From: an uncultured Oscillospiraceae bacterium
Lineage (GTDB): Bacteria > Bacillota > Clostridia > Oscillospirales > Oscillospiraceae
Direction of reading: 5' to 3'
NCBI GenBank assembly: GCA_900763675.1
Contig: CAAFLE010000066.1
Span: 1-18,437 of the forward strand
DNA: 18,437 bases
The notes below the pieces were generated by a model. That model was not told the DNA's origin and ran no database searches. It saw only the letters and a program-made list of their open reading frames with translations. Shown here one piece after another: positions 1 through 7,405 of the stretch. The translations under genes were made by a program, and so were the position numbers. The first letter of the stretch is position 1. Each line of letters starts with the position of its first letter.

Positions 1-3
1 CTG

Positions 4-1428
4 TCAGAGCGTTTCGCGCCCGGCGGCGCGGTTCGCGATGGCAACAACGGTTCCGGTGAGCGCGAAGAGCGCCAGCGCGTTCGGCAGCACCATGAGGTTG
101 TTGAAAAGGTCCGTAAGCTCCCAGACGAGGTCATTGGACATCATCGTTCCGGCGAAAATGAAAACCATAGCGATGAGCGTATAGACGATCGAGCTGACCT
201 TGGCGTTTTTGCGCCCGAAGAGATAGATCACGTTGATCTTGCCGAAGAGATTCCAGCTGAGCACCGTGGAAAAGGCAAAGAAGAAAAGGCAGACGGCAAC
301 GAAAATGGCGCCGAAGCGGCTGCCGAACACCGTGCCGAATGCGGTCTGCGCAAGATTGCTCTTGCCGAGAACGGCGGTCACGCTGCCGGTGTAGCCGTTG
401 GCAAGCGGTCCGTCGGGCGTGTACAGCGTGGAAATGATGACGAGCGCGTTGAGCGTCAGCACGACGAACGTATCCATAAACACGCCGATCATCGCCACGA
501 CGCCCTGCTCGTGCGGGGACTTGACGTGCGCCTGCGCGTGGGCGTGGGGCGTGGAACCCATGCCCGCTTCGTTGGAGAAAAGACCGCGCTTTGCGCCCTG
601 CGAGAGCGCCGTTTTCAGCGCGTAGCCGAAGCCGCCGCCGATGATCGCCTGCGGCTGGAAGGCATAGCGGAAGATCATGCCGAACGTTGCGGGGAGATAG
701 CGGATGCGCACAAGAAGAACGATGATGCCGCCCGCAAGGAAGATCGCCGCCATGATCGGGACAAGCTTTTCCGTGACCGAGGCGAGGCGGCGCACGCCGC
801 CGAGGAAGATGACGCCGCAGAGAACAACGAGTGCGATGCCGACGATCCACGTCGGGATGCCGAACGCCGTTTCAAACGTCGAGCCGATGGAGTTTGACTG
901 CACCATGCAGCCCATGAAGCCGAGCGCAAGAATGATGGCGACGGCGAAAAAACCCGCAAGGAATTTGCCGAAGCCGCCTTTGAATGCGGTCGTGATGTAG
1001 TAGACCGGACCGCCGTGGATCGTGCCGTCCTTGTCGATCTGCCGGGTGGTCAGCGCGAGCGTCGCCTCGGCATAAATGGTCGCCATGCCGAAAAAGGCGA
1101 TGAGCCACATCCAGAAAATGGCGCCGGGCCCGCCGGTCAGGATCGCGCCGGACGCGCCGACGATGTTGCCGGTGCCGACCTGCGCGGCGATGGCGGTGGC
1201 AAGCGCCTGAAACGAACTCATGCCGCTCTCGTGCTTCTCGCCGCGGAGCGTGAGATTGCCGAACACGCGGCGCATTCCCTCGCCGAAGCAGCGCACCTGC
1301 ACAAAGCGCGTCCGGATCGAATACCAGAGACCGACGGCGATGAGAAGAAAAACGAGAATGTAGTTGGAAAGATACGAGTTGATGCTGTACACAACGGGAT
1401 ACAGCGCGTTTTCGACGGCGGTGAACAT
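4..1428 (-). CDS. AGCS-family sodium:alanine/glycine symporter
   Basis: Integral membrane carrier of 474 aa, predicted to import alanine or glycine with Na+ (or H+) across the cytoplasmic membrane. About ten hydrophobic segments are visible. Family signatures include FQALATAIAAQVGTGNIVGA near residue 70-90, GGPGAIFWMW, and the central block GAKRGLFSNEAGMGSTPHAH; all are typical of the alanine/glycine:cation symporter family. Length matches the family (about 440-540 aa). The reading frame continues upstream to 1686, but the start chosen is the ATG at 1428, preceded by AAGGAGG at good spacing. The upstream extension reads through the riboswitch and terminator and cannot be protein. The gene is controlled by a glycine riboswitch, which makes glycine the likely substrate or signal. 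The stop codon lies three bases from the window edge, so nothing can be said about a downstream partner. Confidence 0.95.
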   Translation of the reverse strand: MFTAVENALYPVVYSINSYLSNYILVFLLIAVGLWYSIRTRFVQVRCFGEGMRRVFGNLTLRGEKHESGMSSFQALATAIAAQVGTGNIVGASGAILTGGPGAIFWMWLIAFFGMATIYAEATLALTTRQIDKDGTIHGGPVYYITTAFKGGFGKFLAGFFAVAIILALGFMGCMVQSNSIGSTFETAFGIPTWIVGIALVVLCGVIFLGGVRRLASVTEKLVPIMAAIFLAGGIIVLLVRIRYLPATFGMIFRYAFQPQAIIGGGFGYALKTALSQGAKRGLFSNEAGMGSTPHAHAQAHVKSPHEQGVVAMIGVFMDTFVVLTLNALVIISTLYTPDGPLANGYTGSVTAVLGKSNLAQTAFGTVFGSRFGAIFVAVCLFFFAFSTVLSWNLFGKINVIYLFGRKNAKVSSIVYTLIAMVFIFAGTMMSNDLVWELTDLFNNLMVLPNALALFALTGTVVAIANRAAGRETL

Positions 1429-1451
1429 GGGGCGATTCCTCCTTGAAATAG

Positions 1452-1478
1452 AAAAAAGCTGCCGATCCATCGGCAGCT
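1452..1478 (-). terminator. Riboswitch expression-platform terminator
   Basis: Minus strand: a perfect 10-bp inverted repeat (AGCTGCCGAT with ATCGGCAGCT, 1457-1478) is followed at once by a T run, and lies between the glycine aptamer and the symporter ribosome-binding site. This is a standard transcription-attenuation platform. A smaller GTGC/GCAC hairpin near 1515-1530 lies between the aptamer and terminator and may take part in switching. Confidence 0.9.
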
Positions 1479-1539
1479 CCGGAGAAAATATGCAGGCTCG
1501 AAAAAACGATTGTACCGTGCGCGGCACATGGCGATTCTT

Positions 1540-1628
1540 CCCTGTCCTTTTGCCTGAGAGTTTCGGCTCGAAGCGAGCCTTGCACCTTCGGCACCCGATC
1601 AAACGGGATTCTCCAGAGTGTCCTCCAC
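1540..1628 (-). ncRNA. Glycine riboswitch aptamer (gcvT-type)
   Basis: On the minus strand the leader holds the conserved glycine-aptamer blocks in order: CTCTGGAGAAT, a CCCG/CGGG hairpin, TGCCGAAGGTGCAA, a GGCTCG/CGAGCC hairpin, then CTCTCAGGCAAAAGGACAG. These match the canonical aptamer core. Only one full aptamer is present. A 7-bp hairpin (CTTTCAG/CTGAAGG, about 1630-1655) sits just 5' where the first aptamer of a tandem switch would be, so this looks like a singlet with a remnant ('ghost') partner. It controls the symporter gene through the terminator at 1452-1478. Whether glycine turns the gene on or off cannot be read from the sequence. Confidence 0.93.
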
Positions 1629-1676
1629 CTTCAGTCGCCCGAGGGGTTCTGAAAGCTTCTATGGAATACGCACAGT

Positions 1677-1705
1677 ACTGTACCATGCGGATGCCGCTCT
1701 GTCAA
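1677..1705 (-). promoter_or_regulatory. Promoter of the riboswitch-symporter transcript
   Basis: Minus strand TTGACA (1705-1700), 17-bp spacer, TACAGT (1682-1677). Transcription would start near 1670, about 40 nt before the glycine aptamer. It lies between the terminator of the upstream molybdenum-hydroxylase operon (1749-1771) and the riboswitch, so the symporter is a separate unit. Confidence 0.85.
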
Positions 1706-1743
1706 GAAAAAGTTTTTCTGTGGCGCACATTTTTCTTTGCATG

Positions 1744-1771
1744 GAAAACTCCCCGCCGTTCAAACGGGGAG
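1744..1771 (-). terminator. Terminator of the molybdenum hydroxylase operon
   Basis: Minus strand hairpin CTCCCCG/CGGGGAG (1765-1771 with 1749-1755) followed by TTTT, starting eight bases after the stop codon of the Mo-binding subunit. Confidence 0.85.
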
Positions 1772-1778
1772 CTTTCGC

Positions 1779-4055
1779 TTATTTCTCAGCCATGGCGATC
1801 TGCTCAGGCGTGATGGGAAGCTCATAAAAGCGCGTGCCGGTGGCGTTGAACACGGCGTCGGCAACGGCGGGGAGCGGCGTATTGATGACGACCTCGCCGA
1901 TGGACTTGGCACCGTAGGGTCCAGTCGCTTCATAGCTCGGCTCAAACTCGACGGAGATATGACCGACGTCCTGCCGCGTGGGAATCTTGTACTGCATGAG
2001 CGAGCGCTCGACGGGCATACCGCGCCGGTCGTAGGTGACGTTTTCGGTGAGCGCCATGCCGATGCCCTGCGATATGCCGCCCTCCGCCTGCACACGGGCG
2101 AGGTTCGGGTTGATGGGCGTACCGCAGTCCACGGCGGCGACGAAATTGACGACCTGCGTTTCGCCGGTCTCGCGGTCCAGCTCGATCTCGGCGGCACCGA
2201 CCATGAACGGCGGAGGTGAGATCGGGGAGGTGTGCGTCACGGTCGCCTCCAGAGCGATCGTGTTCCCGCACTGGGACGCAAGCGCAATTTCGGCGAGTGT
2301 GACGGACGCCGTTCCGTCCGCGGCCGATGCGCCGCTGCCGTCCAGAACGACGTCGTCCTCGGTGCAGCCGAGCTGCCGGGCGGCAAGCGCCGTGATCTTT
2401 TTCCGCAGCTCCAGTGCGCACAGCTCCACCGCTTTTCCGGTGACATACGTCGTGCTGGAGGCGTAGGAGCCGGAATCGTAGGGCGAGGAATCGGTATCCG
2501 CGCCGAGAACGGCAATGCTTTCCACCGGGCAGTCGAGCGCTTCGGCGGCGATCTGCGCGAGAACCGTGTCGCAGCCGGTACCCATATCCGCCGCGCCGAT
2601 GGAGAGCGTATACCCGCCGCCGTCGTCCAGCCGGAGCGTTGCGCTGCCGACGTCTACATTGCTGATGCCGGAACCCTGCATCGCCATGCCCATGCCGACG
2701 GCGCGGACCTTTCCGCCGCCGATGTCGCGGCAGGGGTATTTTTCGTCCCAGCCGATGCGGCGGCGGACGTTTTCAAGACACGCTTCCAGAGTGCAGCTCG
2801 TATTTTTCTGCCCGTAGTAGGCGCTCATGGCGTCGCCCTCGCGGACAATGTTGCGCTTGCGAAGGTCAAAGGGGTCGATGCCGAGCGCGGCGGCAAGCTC
2901 GTTTACGGCGGACTCCACCGCGAAGAGACCCTGCGTTGCGCCGTAGCCGCGGTATGCGCCTGAGGACATATGATTCGTATACACCACGTCGTATACGAAC
3001 CGGTATGCCTCGGCTTTGCCGTAGAGCGGGATGGATTTGTGACCGGAGAGACCGACGGTCGTGGGACCGTGTTCGCCGTAGGCGCCGGTGTTGGAGAGCG
3101 TATAGAGGTCGATGCCGCGCACGATGCCGTTTTTGTCCGCGCCGAGCCGGACGTGCATTTCCATTTCGTGGCGCGGGCTGCCCGCGATCATGCATTCGCG
3201 GCGGGAGAAGATGAGCATACTCGGCTTTTTCGTCCTCCACGTGACGAACGCCGGATAAACGGCGCTCACGGCGGTCTGCTTTGCGCCGAAGCCGCCGCCG
3301 ATGCGCGGCTTGCTTACACGGATCTTTGAGCGCGGGATGTGCAGGGCATTGGAAATGATGCGGCGCGTGTGGAATACGATCTGCGTGGAGCTGACGACGT
3401 TGAGCCGCCCATAGGCGTCGATGGTGCAGAACGTGCGGAACGTTTCCATCGGCGTCTGCTGGCACGCCTTTGTATGGTATACGCGGTCGATGACGATGTC
3501 GCAGCCGGCAAGCACGGCGTCGATGTCGCCCGCGCCGTTCTCCTCGTGGGCGCAGAGATTGCGGCGGTTGTCCGCGCCGACGGGGCATTGCGCCTCCCAG
3601 TTGTCCTCCGGGTGGACAAGCACGGGGTTATCGAGCGCGGTATGGAAATCGAGTACCGGTTCGAGAACGTCATATTCGACCTTTATGAGCTTCATCGCCT
3701 TATCGACGCACGCCTCGCTTTCCCCGGCGAGGATCGCGACGACGTCGCCCGCAAAGCGGACGTGCCGGTCGATGAGAAGGCGGTCGAGCGGGCTTGGCTC
3801 GGGCGCGGTCTGTCCCGCCTGCGTGTAGCGCCGGGCATCCTGCGGGACATCCTTCCACGTGAACACCGCCTCCATGCCGGGAACGAGCATGGCGCGGGAA
3901 ACGTCGATCTCGCGGACGACGGCGTTGGCGTGCGGCGAGCGGAGGAGCTTCACGACGAGACAGTTTTCCGGCGCGACGTCCTCGGCGTAGACCGGCTGTC
4001 CGGTCACGAGCTGCATGGCGTCGAGCTTGCGGACGGGCTGGCTGACGGTGTTCAT
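1779..4055 (-). CDS. Xanthine dehydrogenase-family molybdopterin-binding subunit
   Basis: Catalytic large subunit (758 aa) of a three-part molybdenum hydroxylase, a cytoplasmic enzyme that hydroxylates purines, other N-heterocycles or aldehydes using water as the oxygen source. The sequence shows an N-terminal Ald_Xan_dh_C-like domain (about 15-125) and then a molybdopterin-binding domain. Motifs are GGGFGAKQ at 253-260, AYRGYG at 367-372, and GAKSIGE near 715-721, whose glutamate (about E721) corresponds to the catalytic Glu of the family. The ATG at 4055 was chosen because it overlaps the stop of the [2Fe-2S] gene as ATGA and has GGAGG upstream; the longer frame to 4241 only overlaps that gene. 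Length is normal. The substrate cannot be named, and no cofactor-insertion or selenium-labelling genes (xdhC, yqeB or yqeC type) are in the window. Confidence 0.95.
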   Translation of the reverse strand: MNTVSQPVRKLDAMQLVTGQPVYAEDVAPENCLVVKLLRSPHANAVVREIDVSRAMLVPGMEAVFTWKDVPQDARRYTQAGQTAPEPSPLDRLLIDRHVRFAGDVVAILAGESEACVDKAMKLIKVEYDVLEPVLDFHTALDNPVLVHPEDNWEAQCPVGADNRRNLCAHEENGAGDIDAVLAGCDIVIDRVYHTKACQQTPMETFRTFCTIDAYGRLNVVSSTQIVFHTRRIISNALHIPRSKIRVSKPRIGGGFGAKQTAVSAVYPAFVTWRTKKPSMLIFSRRECMIAGSPRHEMEMHVRLGADKNGIVRGIDLYTLSNTGAYGEHGPTTVGLSGHKSIPLYGKAEAYRFVYDVVYTNHMSSGAYRGYGATQGLFAVESAVNELAAALGIDPFDLRKRNIVREGDAMSAYYGQKNTSCTLEACLENVRRRIGWDEKYPCRDIGGGKVRAVGMGMAMQGSGISNVDVGSATLRLDDGGGYTLSIGAADMGTGCDTVLAQIAAEALDCPVESIAVLGADTDSSPYDSGSYASSTTYVTGKAVELCALELRKKITALAARQLGCTEDDVVLDGSGASAADGTASVTLAEIALASQCGNTIALEATVTHTSPISPPPFMVGAAEIELDRETGETQVVNFVAAVDCGTPINPNLARVQAEGGISQGIGMALTENVTYDRRGMPVERSLMQYKIPTRQDVGHISVEFEPSYEATGPYGAKSIGEVVINTPLPAVADAVFNATGTRFYELPITPEQIAMAEK

Positions 4056-4522
4056 GCCTTCGCCTCCTTTGCTTTTTTCCACGCAAGGAAGCGCTGCATA
4101 CCGCGCAGCTGTCCCTCGTAGCCGGAGCAGCGGCAGAGATTGCCGGCGAGATATTCCTTGATTTCCTCCTCGTTCGGGTCGGGGTTCTCCCGGAACAGGG
4201 CGAGCGCGTTGAGAATGAAGCCGCTGTTGCAGAAGCCGCACTGCTCCGCGCCCTCGTCGGCAAGGAACGCACCGAACTCGGCGGCTTCCGTTTGCAGACC
4301 TTCCAGCGTCGTCACGCGGCGATTTTGCACCCGTGCGGCAAGCACAGAGCAGGAGAGAACGGGCGTATCGTCCAGATACACGGTGCAGAGACCGCAGTTG
4401 GCGGTCTCGCAGCCGCGCTTGACGCTCTTGCAGCCGAGACGGCGCACAAGATCAATCAGAAGCGTATCGGGCGCGACGTCCGCGGAAACGGCTTTGCCGT
4501 TGAGCGTAAACCGGATAGTCAC
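4052..4522 (-). CDS. Xanthine dehydrogenase-family [2Fe-2S] subunit
   Basis: Small iron-sulfur subunit of 156 aa that passes electrons from the Mo site to FAD. The N-terminal ferredoxin-type domain has C38, C43, C46 and C58 (GCETANCGLCTVYL), and the C-terminal helical domain has C95, C98, C130 and C132 (QCGFC and CRCSGY). All eight cluster ligands are present. The start is GTG at 4522, preceded by AAGGAGG; it overlaps the FAD-subunit stop as GTGA, and its own stop overlaps the Mo-subunit start as ATGA. The three genes are therefore translationally coupled. Length and motifs are those of the CoxS/XdhC-type family. Confidence 0.95.
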   Translation of the reverse strand: MTIRFTLNGKAVSADVAPDTLLIDLVRRLGCKSVKRGCETANCGLCTVYLDDTPVLSCSVLAARVQNRRVTTLEGLQTEAAEFGAFLADEGAEQCGFCNSGFILNALALFRENPDPNEEEIKEYLAGNLCRCSGYEGQLRGMQRFLAWKKAKEAKA

Positions 4523-5286
4523 AGCGCACCTCCTTCCAGCTCTTCCGCCGCACGGCGGACGAGCGTGCGCACAAGCTGCGAGCGGTAGGCGGCGCTGCCG
4601 CGCCCGTTGGAGCCGGTGACGATGCGCGAAGCGACGTTCTCTGCCAGCGTATCGGGCGTTCCCTCCGCCGTGAGGACGACCGCTCTGCCGGGCCGCGCCC
4701 CGACGGCGAAGCGGTACGAGCCGTCCGAAAGCCGCGCCGCGGCGCACGTGAGCGCGGGGAAGTCCGTTTTTGCCGGGCGCACGGACCGGTAGGAAAAGAC
4801 GGCGTCCTCCCGCGGGATATGGACGCGCACGAGAATGTCCCGGTCATAGGGCGCTTCGGCAAACTGCCGCAGCGGTACGACGCCGCCCCGGTACAGCTCG
4901 ACCGAGGCGTTCATTGCCAGCAGCATCGTCAGCACATCGGAAAAACCGAATCTGCCCCAGACGCTGCCGCCGACGGTCGCGGTATTGCGGAACGCCACGC
5001 CGACGATATGACGCAGCGCCTCGCGCAGAGCGCCGTTTGTATAGGCGTTGAGCGCGGCGTTTGTTTCCAGCGAGCGCAGCGAGACCATCGCGCCGACGGA
5101 AAAGTCCTCCGGCGTTTCCTCGATCGTGTCGAGACCGAGACCGGAAAGGTCGATCGCCGTGCCGACAGCACGCTGCTGCATTTTGAGCCAGAGCATTCCG
5201 CCGATCACGCGGCTCGTGCGCTTCTGGTTGAGCGTCCATGCCTCCTCCAGCGTGGCGGGGCGGACGTATTCGCGTATTGTAATCAT
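4519..5286 (-). CDS. Xanthine dehydrogenase-family FAD-binding subunit
   Basis: FAD-binding subunit (255 aa) of the same molybdenum hydroxylase; it takes electrons from the [2Fe-2S] protein and hands them to NAD+ or another acceptor. The N-terminal half is a PCMH-type FAD domain with RVIGGMLWL (position of the usual AGGT loop, about residue 30) and TATVGGSVWGRFGFSDVL (about 105-122), the equivalent of the flavin-contacting ATIGGN...SD loop. The C-terminal part resembles the CO-dehydrogenase flavoprotein C-terminal domain. It is somewhat shorter than the usual 280-300 aa. ATG at 5286 was chosen over the in-frame TTG at 5292 because GGAG (5297-5300) is better spaced from it. First gene of the operon. 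Confidence 0.92.
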   Translation of the reverse strand: MITIREYVRPATLEEAWTLNQKRTSRVIGGMLWLKMQQRAVGTAIDLSGLGLDTIEETPEDFSVGAMVSLRSLETNAALNAYTNGALREALRHIVGVAFRNTATVGGSVWGRFGFSDVLTMLLAMNASVELYRGGVVPLRQFAEAPYDRDILVRVHIPREDAVFSYRSVRPAKTDFPALTCAAARLSDGSYRFAVGARPGRAVVLTAEGTPDTLAENVASRIVTGSNGRGSAAYRSQLVRTLVRRAAEELEGGAL

Positions 5287-5310
5287 GGGCAAGCTTCTCC
5301 GTACAGAATC

Positions 5311-5352
5311 TGAAAAACGGCGGAAAGCCGCCGAAGCGGCTTTCCTGCCGTT
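5311..5352 (-). terminator. Terminator of the HerA-like ATPase gene
   Basis: Minus strand: a long stem of AACGGC plus GGAAAGCCGC, a TTCG tetraloop, then GCGGCTTTCC plus GCCGTT, with one bulged base, followed by TTTTT (5313-5317). It starts ten bases after the ATPase stop codon. It ends only about 25 bases before the start codon of the FAD subunit, leaving almost no room for a separate promoter. Confidence 0.92.
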
Positions 5353-5362
5353 CTATCTGGTT

Positions 5363-6991
5363 TTATTTCTTCAGTATCCCCATCAGACCGCGCTTGAGAA
5401 GCTGACCGCCGGCGGAGATGAGCTGCGTTTCGATCTTGGAGCGGATGCGCTCGGCCTTGCGCTTTTCCTCCGCTTCCTTTTTCTCCTTCGCCCGTTCTTC
5501 CTTGCGGCGGGCTTCGTCCTCGAGCTTCTGGGCGCGGCGGCGCTCCTCGTCCTCCAGCCGCTGGGCGCGGCGGCGCTCCTCATCTTCGAGCTTCTGAGCG
5601 CGTTTTTCGTCCGCTTCCGCCTTCTTCTGGCGCTGCTTTTCCTCTTCGGCGGCGCGTTTCTTCTCCTCCTGACGCTCCTGCTCCTGCGCAAGCGCCTCTT
5701 CGGCGGCGTTCGCCTCGTCGGCAAGCACCTCGTAGGCGGAGACGTTGTCCACCGCCTCGTCGTATTTTTCCATGCAGTCGCGGAGGATCGTCTTGGCGCG
5801 GACCATCGCTTCCGGCGCTCCCATCAGACTCTGCGGACAGACGATCTTCGTGCGCTGCACCACGGCGGGGATGCCGTCCTCGCCGAGGAACGACGTGAGC
5901 GCTTCGCCCACGCCCAGCTCCATGATCGCGTCCTCGGCGTTGAACGCGGGGTTTTCGCGGAACGCCTGCGCCGCCACGCGCACCGCCTTCAGCTCGGCAG
6001 GCGTGTATGCCCGCAGCGCGTGCTGTACGCGGTTGGAGAGCTGCGCGAGAACGGTGTTGGGGATGTCGGCGGGGCTTTGCGTGACAAAGAACACGCCGAT
6101 GCCGCGGGAGCGGATCAGCTTCACGGTCTGCTCGATCTTCTGCACGAGGATCGCCGGGGCGTCGCGGAAGAGCATATGCGCTTCATCGAAGAAGAACACC
6201 AGCTTCGGCTTTTCGAGATCGCCGACCTCCGGCATCGTCTCAAACAGCTCGGAGAGCAGCCACAGCAGGAACGAGGCGTACAGCGTCGGGTTCTGCACGA
6301 GCTTGACGCAGTCGAGAACATTGACCATGCCGCGGTCCGCGCCGTCGGTGCGCATCCAGTCATGCACGTCGAGCGCCGGCTCGCCGAAGAACAGCTCGCC
6401 GCCCTCGGCTTCGAGCGGCAGCAGAGCGCGGAGGATCGCCGCGACGGACTGCGTGGTGATGTTGCCGTACTTCATGCGGTATTCTTCGCGGTGGTCGTTC
6501 ACATAGTTCAAAAGGGCGCGGAGGTCCTTGAGGTCGATGAGCAGCAGTCCGCGGTCGTCCGCAATGCGGAACACGATCTGCAATATGCCCGATTGCGCCT
6601 CGGTCAGACCGAGAATGCGGGAGAGAAGCTCGGGACCCATGTCGCTCACGGTGGCGCGGACGGCGTGACCGCCGGTCTGGTAGATGTCCCAGAACGTGGT
6701 GGGGTAACCGCGGTACTCAAATTTTCCGGCAAGACCGAAGCGCTCGATGCGTTTCTGCATATCCTCGCTGTCCGCACCGGGGGCGCAGATGCCGGCAACG
6801 TCGCCCTTGACGTCGCACAGAAATACGGGTACGCCCGCGTCGGAGAGAGATTCCGCCAGAACCTTCATCGTGACGGTTTTGCCGGTGCCGGTCGCACCGG
6901 CGATCAGCCCGTGCCGGTTGCACATGGAAAGGGGAAGCTCCACCCGCTCCTCACCGGAAAGACCCAGATAGATTTTGCCGTTTTCGTACAT
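5363..6991 (-). CDS. HerA-like (DUF853-type) P-loop ATPase with charged coiled-coil tail
   Basis: Cytoplasmic ATPase of 542 aa in the HerA/FtsK fold, DUF853 branch ('helicase HerA-like'). Walker A is GATGTGKT (32-39), Walker B LVFFFDEAHML (264-274), and a sensor-like VTQSPADIP is at 303-311. Residues about 425-520 are a Glu/Lys/Arg-rich coiled coil containing a repeated 11-residue unit, RRAQ-K/R-LEDEER. The tail ends in SAGGQLLKRGLMGILKK. The frame is open to 7078, but the -10 box of the predicted promoter overlaps the ATG at 7052. Transcription would therefore start inside the extension, and the first ATG with a ribosome-binding site (GGAGG) is at 6991. The biochemical role of this branch is poorly known; a DNA motor or translocase is inferred from the fold only. 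Confidence 0.85.
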   Translation of the reverse strand: MYENGKIYLGLSGEERVELPLSMCNRHGLIAGATGTGKTVTMKVLAESLSDAGVPVFLCDVKGDVAGICAPGADSEDMQKRIERFGLAGKFEYRGYPTTFWDIYQTGGHAVRATVSDMGPELLSRILGLTEAQSGILQIVFRIADDRGLLLIDLKDLRALLNYVNDHREEYRMKYGNITTQSVAAILRALLPLEAEGGELFFGEPALDVHDWMRTDGADRGMVNVLDCVKLVQNPTLYASFLLWLLSELFETMPEVGDLEKPKLVFFFDEAHMLFRDAPAILVQKIEQTVKLIRSRGIGVFFVTQSPADIPNTVLAQLSNRVQHALRAYTPAELKAVRVAAQAFRENPAFNAEDAIMELGVGEALTSFLGEDGIPAVVQRTKIVCPQSLMGAPEAMVRAKTILRDCMEKYDEAVDNVSAYEVLADEANAAEEALAQEQERQEEKKRAAEEEKQRQKKAEADEKRAQKLEDEERRRAQRLEDEERRRAQKLEDEARRKEERAKEKKEAEEKRKAERIRSKIETQLISAGGQLLKRGLMGILKK

Positions 6992-7049
6992 TGCCGCGTC
7001 AGCCTCCATATATATGTTTTTACGTTTATCGACGCTTTCCTGATTGTCC

Positions 7050-7078
7050 ATTATACGCGCCCCGCCGCCGCGGCGCAA
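7050..7078 (-). promoter_or_regulatory. Promoter of the HerA-like gene
   Basis: Minus strand TTGCGC (7078-7073), 17-bp spacer, consensus TATAAT (7055-7050). Predicted start near 7043, giving a 5' leader of about 50 nt before the ATG at 6991. It abuts the rpsR terminator. Confidence 0.75.
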
Positions 7079-7081
7079 CAG

Positions 7082-7115
7082 AAAAAGCTCCCATCCCGGA
7101 GGATGAGAGCTTTTT
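7082..7115 (-). terminator. Terminator after rpsR
   Basis: Minus strand AAAAAGCTCTCATCC, TCCG loop, GGATGGGAGCTTTTT. A/T tracts on both sides could let it work in both directions, but it directly follows rpsR and closes the ribosomal operon. Confidence 0.9.
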
Positions 7116-7133
7116 GTCGATAAAAAACCGAAA

Positions 7134-7379
7134 TCAGTCGGTCACGTAAGGCAGAATGGCGACCTGACGGGCGCGTTTGATCGCCTCGGTGAGCAGACGC
7201 TGATGGTAGGCGCAGGCGCCGGTGGTGCGGCGGGGCAGGATCTTGCTGCGCTCGGACAGATACTTGCGCAGCTTGACGGTGTCCTTGTAGTCGATATACT
7301 CGACCTTATCCACACAGAACTGGCAGACCTTTCTGCGCTTGCGGTTCTTCTGCGGGGCAGCGGACTTATCAAAAGCCAT
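7134..7379 (-). CDS. rpsR: Small ribosomal subunit protein bS18
   Basis: 81-aa 30S subunit protein that pairs with S6 on the platform. It contains KVCQFC (C19, C22) and TGACAYHQR (C56, H59), the zinc-binding ('C+') form of S18. Basic N-terminus NRKRRK and the conserved YLSERSKILPRRTTG block are present. AAAGGAG precedes the ATG. Last gene of the rpsF-ssb-rpsR set, 26 nt after ssb and followed by a terminator. Confidence 0.98.
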   Translation of the reverse strand: MAFDKSAAPQKNRKRRKVCQFCVDKVEYIDYKDTVKLRKYLSERSKILPRRTTGACAYHQRLLTEAIKRARQVAILPYVTD

Positions 7380-7405
7380 GGTTCAAAAAACTCCTTTCGT
7401 GAGTG

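Noticed and set aside
1429..1686. N-terminal extension of the symporter frame
   Set aside because: The extension translates the riboswitch and its terminator; AAGGAGG before the ATG at 1428 marks the true start.
1779..5286. Selenium-dependent molybdenum hydroxylase assignment
   Set aside because: No selD, yqeB, yqeC or mocA-like neighbours are in the window and the sequence itself gives no selenium signature, so only the general xanthine dehydrogenase family is called.
5048..7123. 691-codon plus-strand open frame opposite the HerA-like gene
   Set aside because: It is a GC-rich antisense shadow: the opposite strand has clear Walker motifs, a ribosome-binding site, promoter and terminator, while this frame crosses two terminators and has no family motif.
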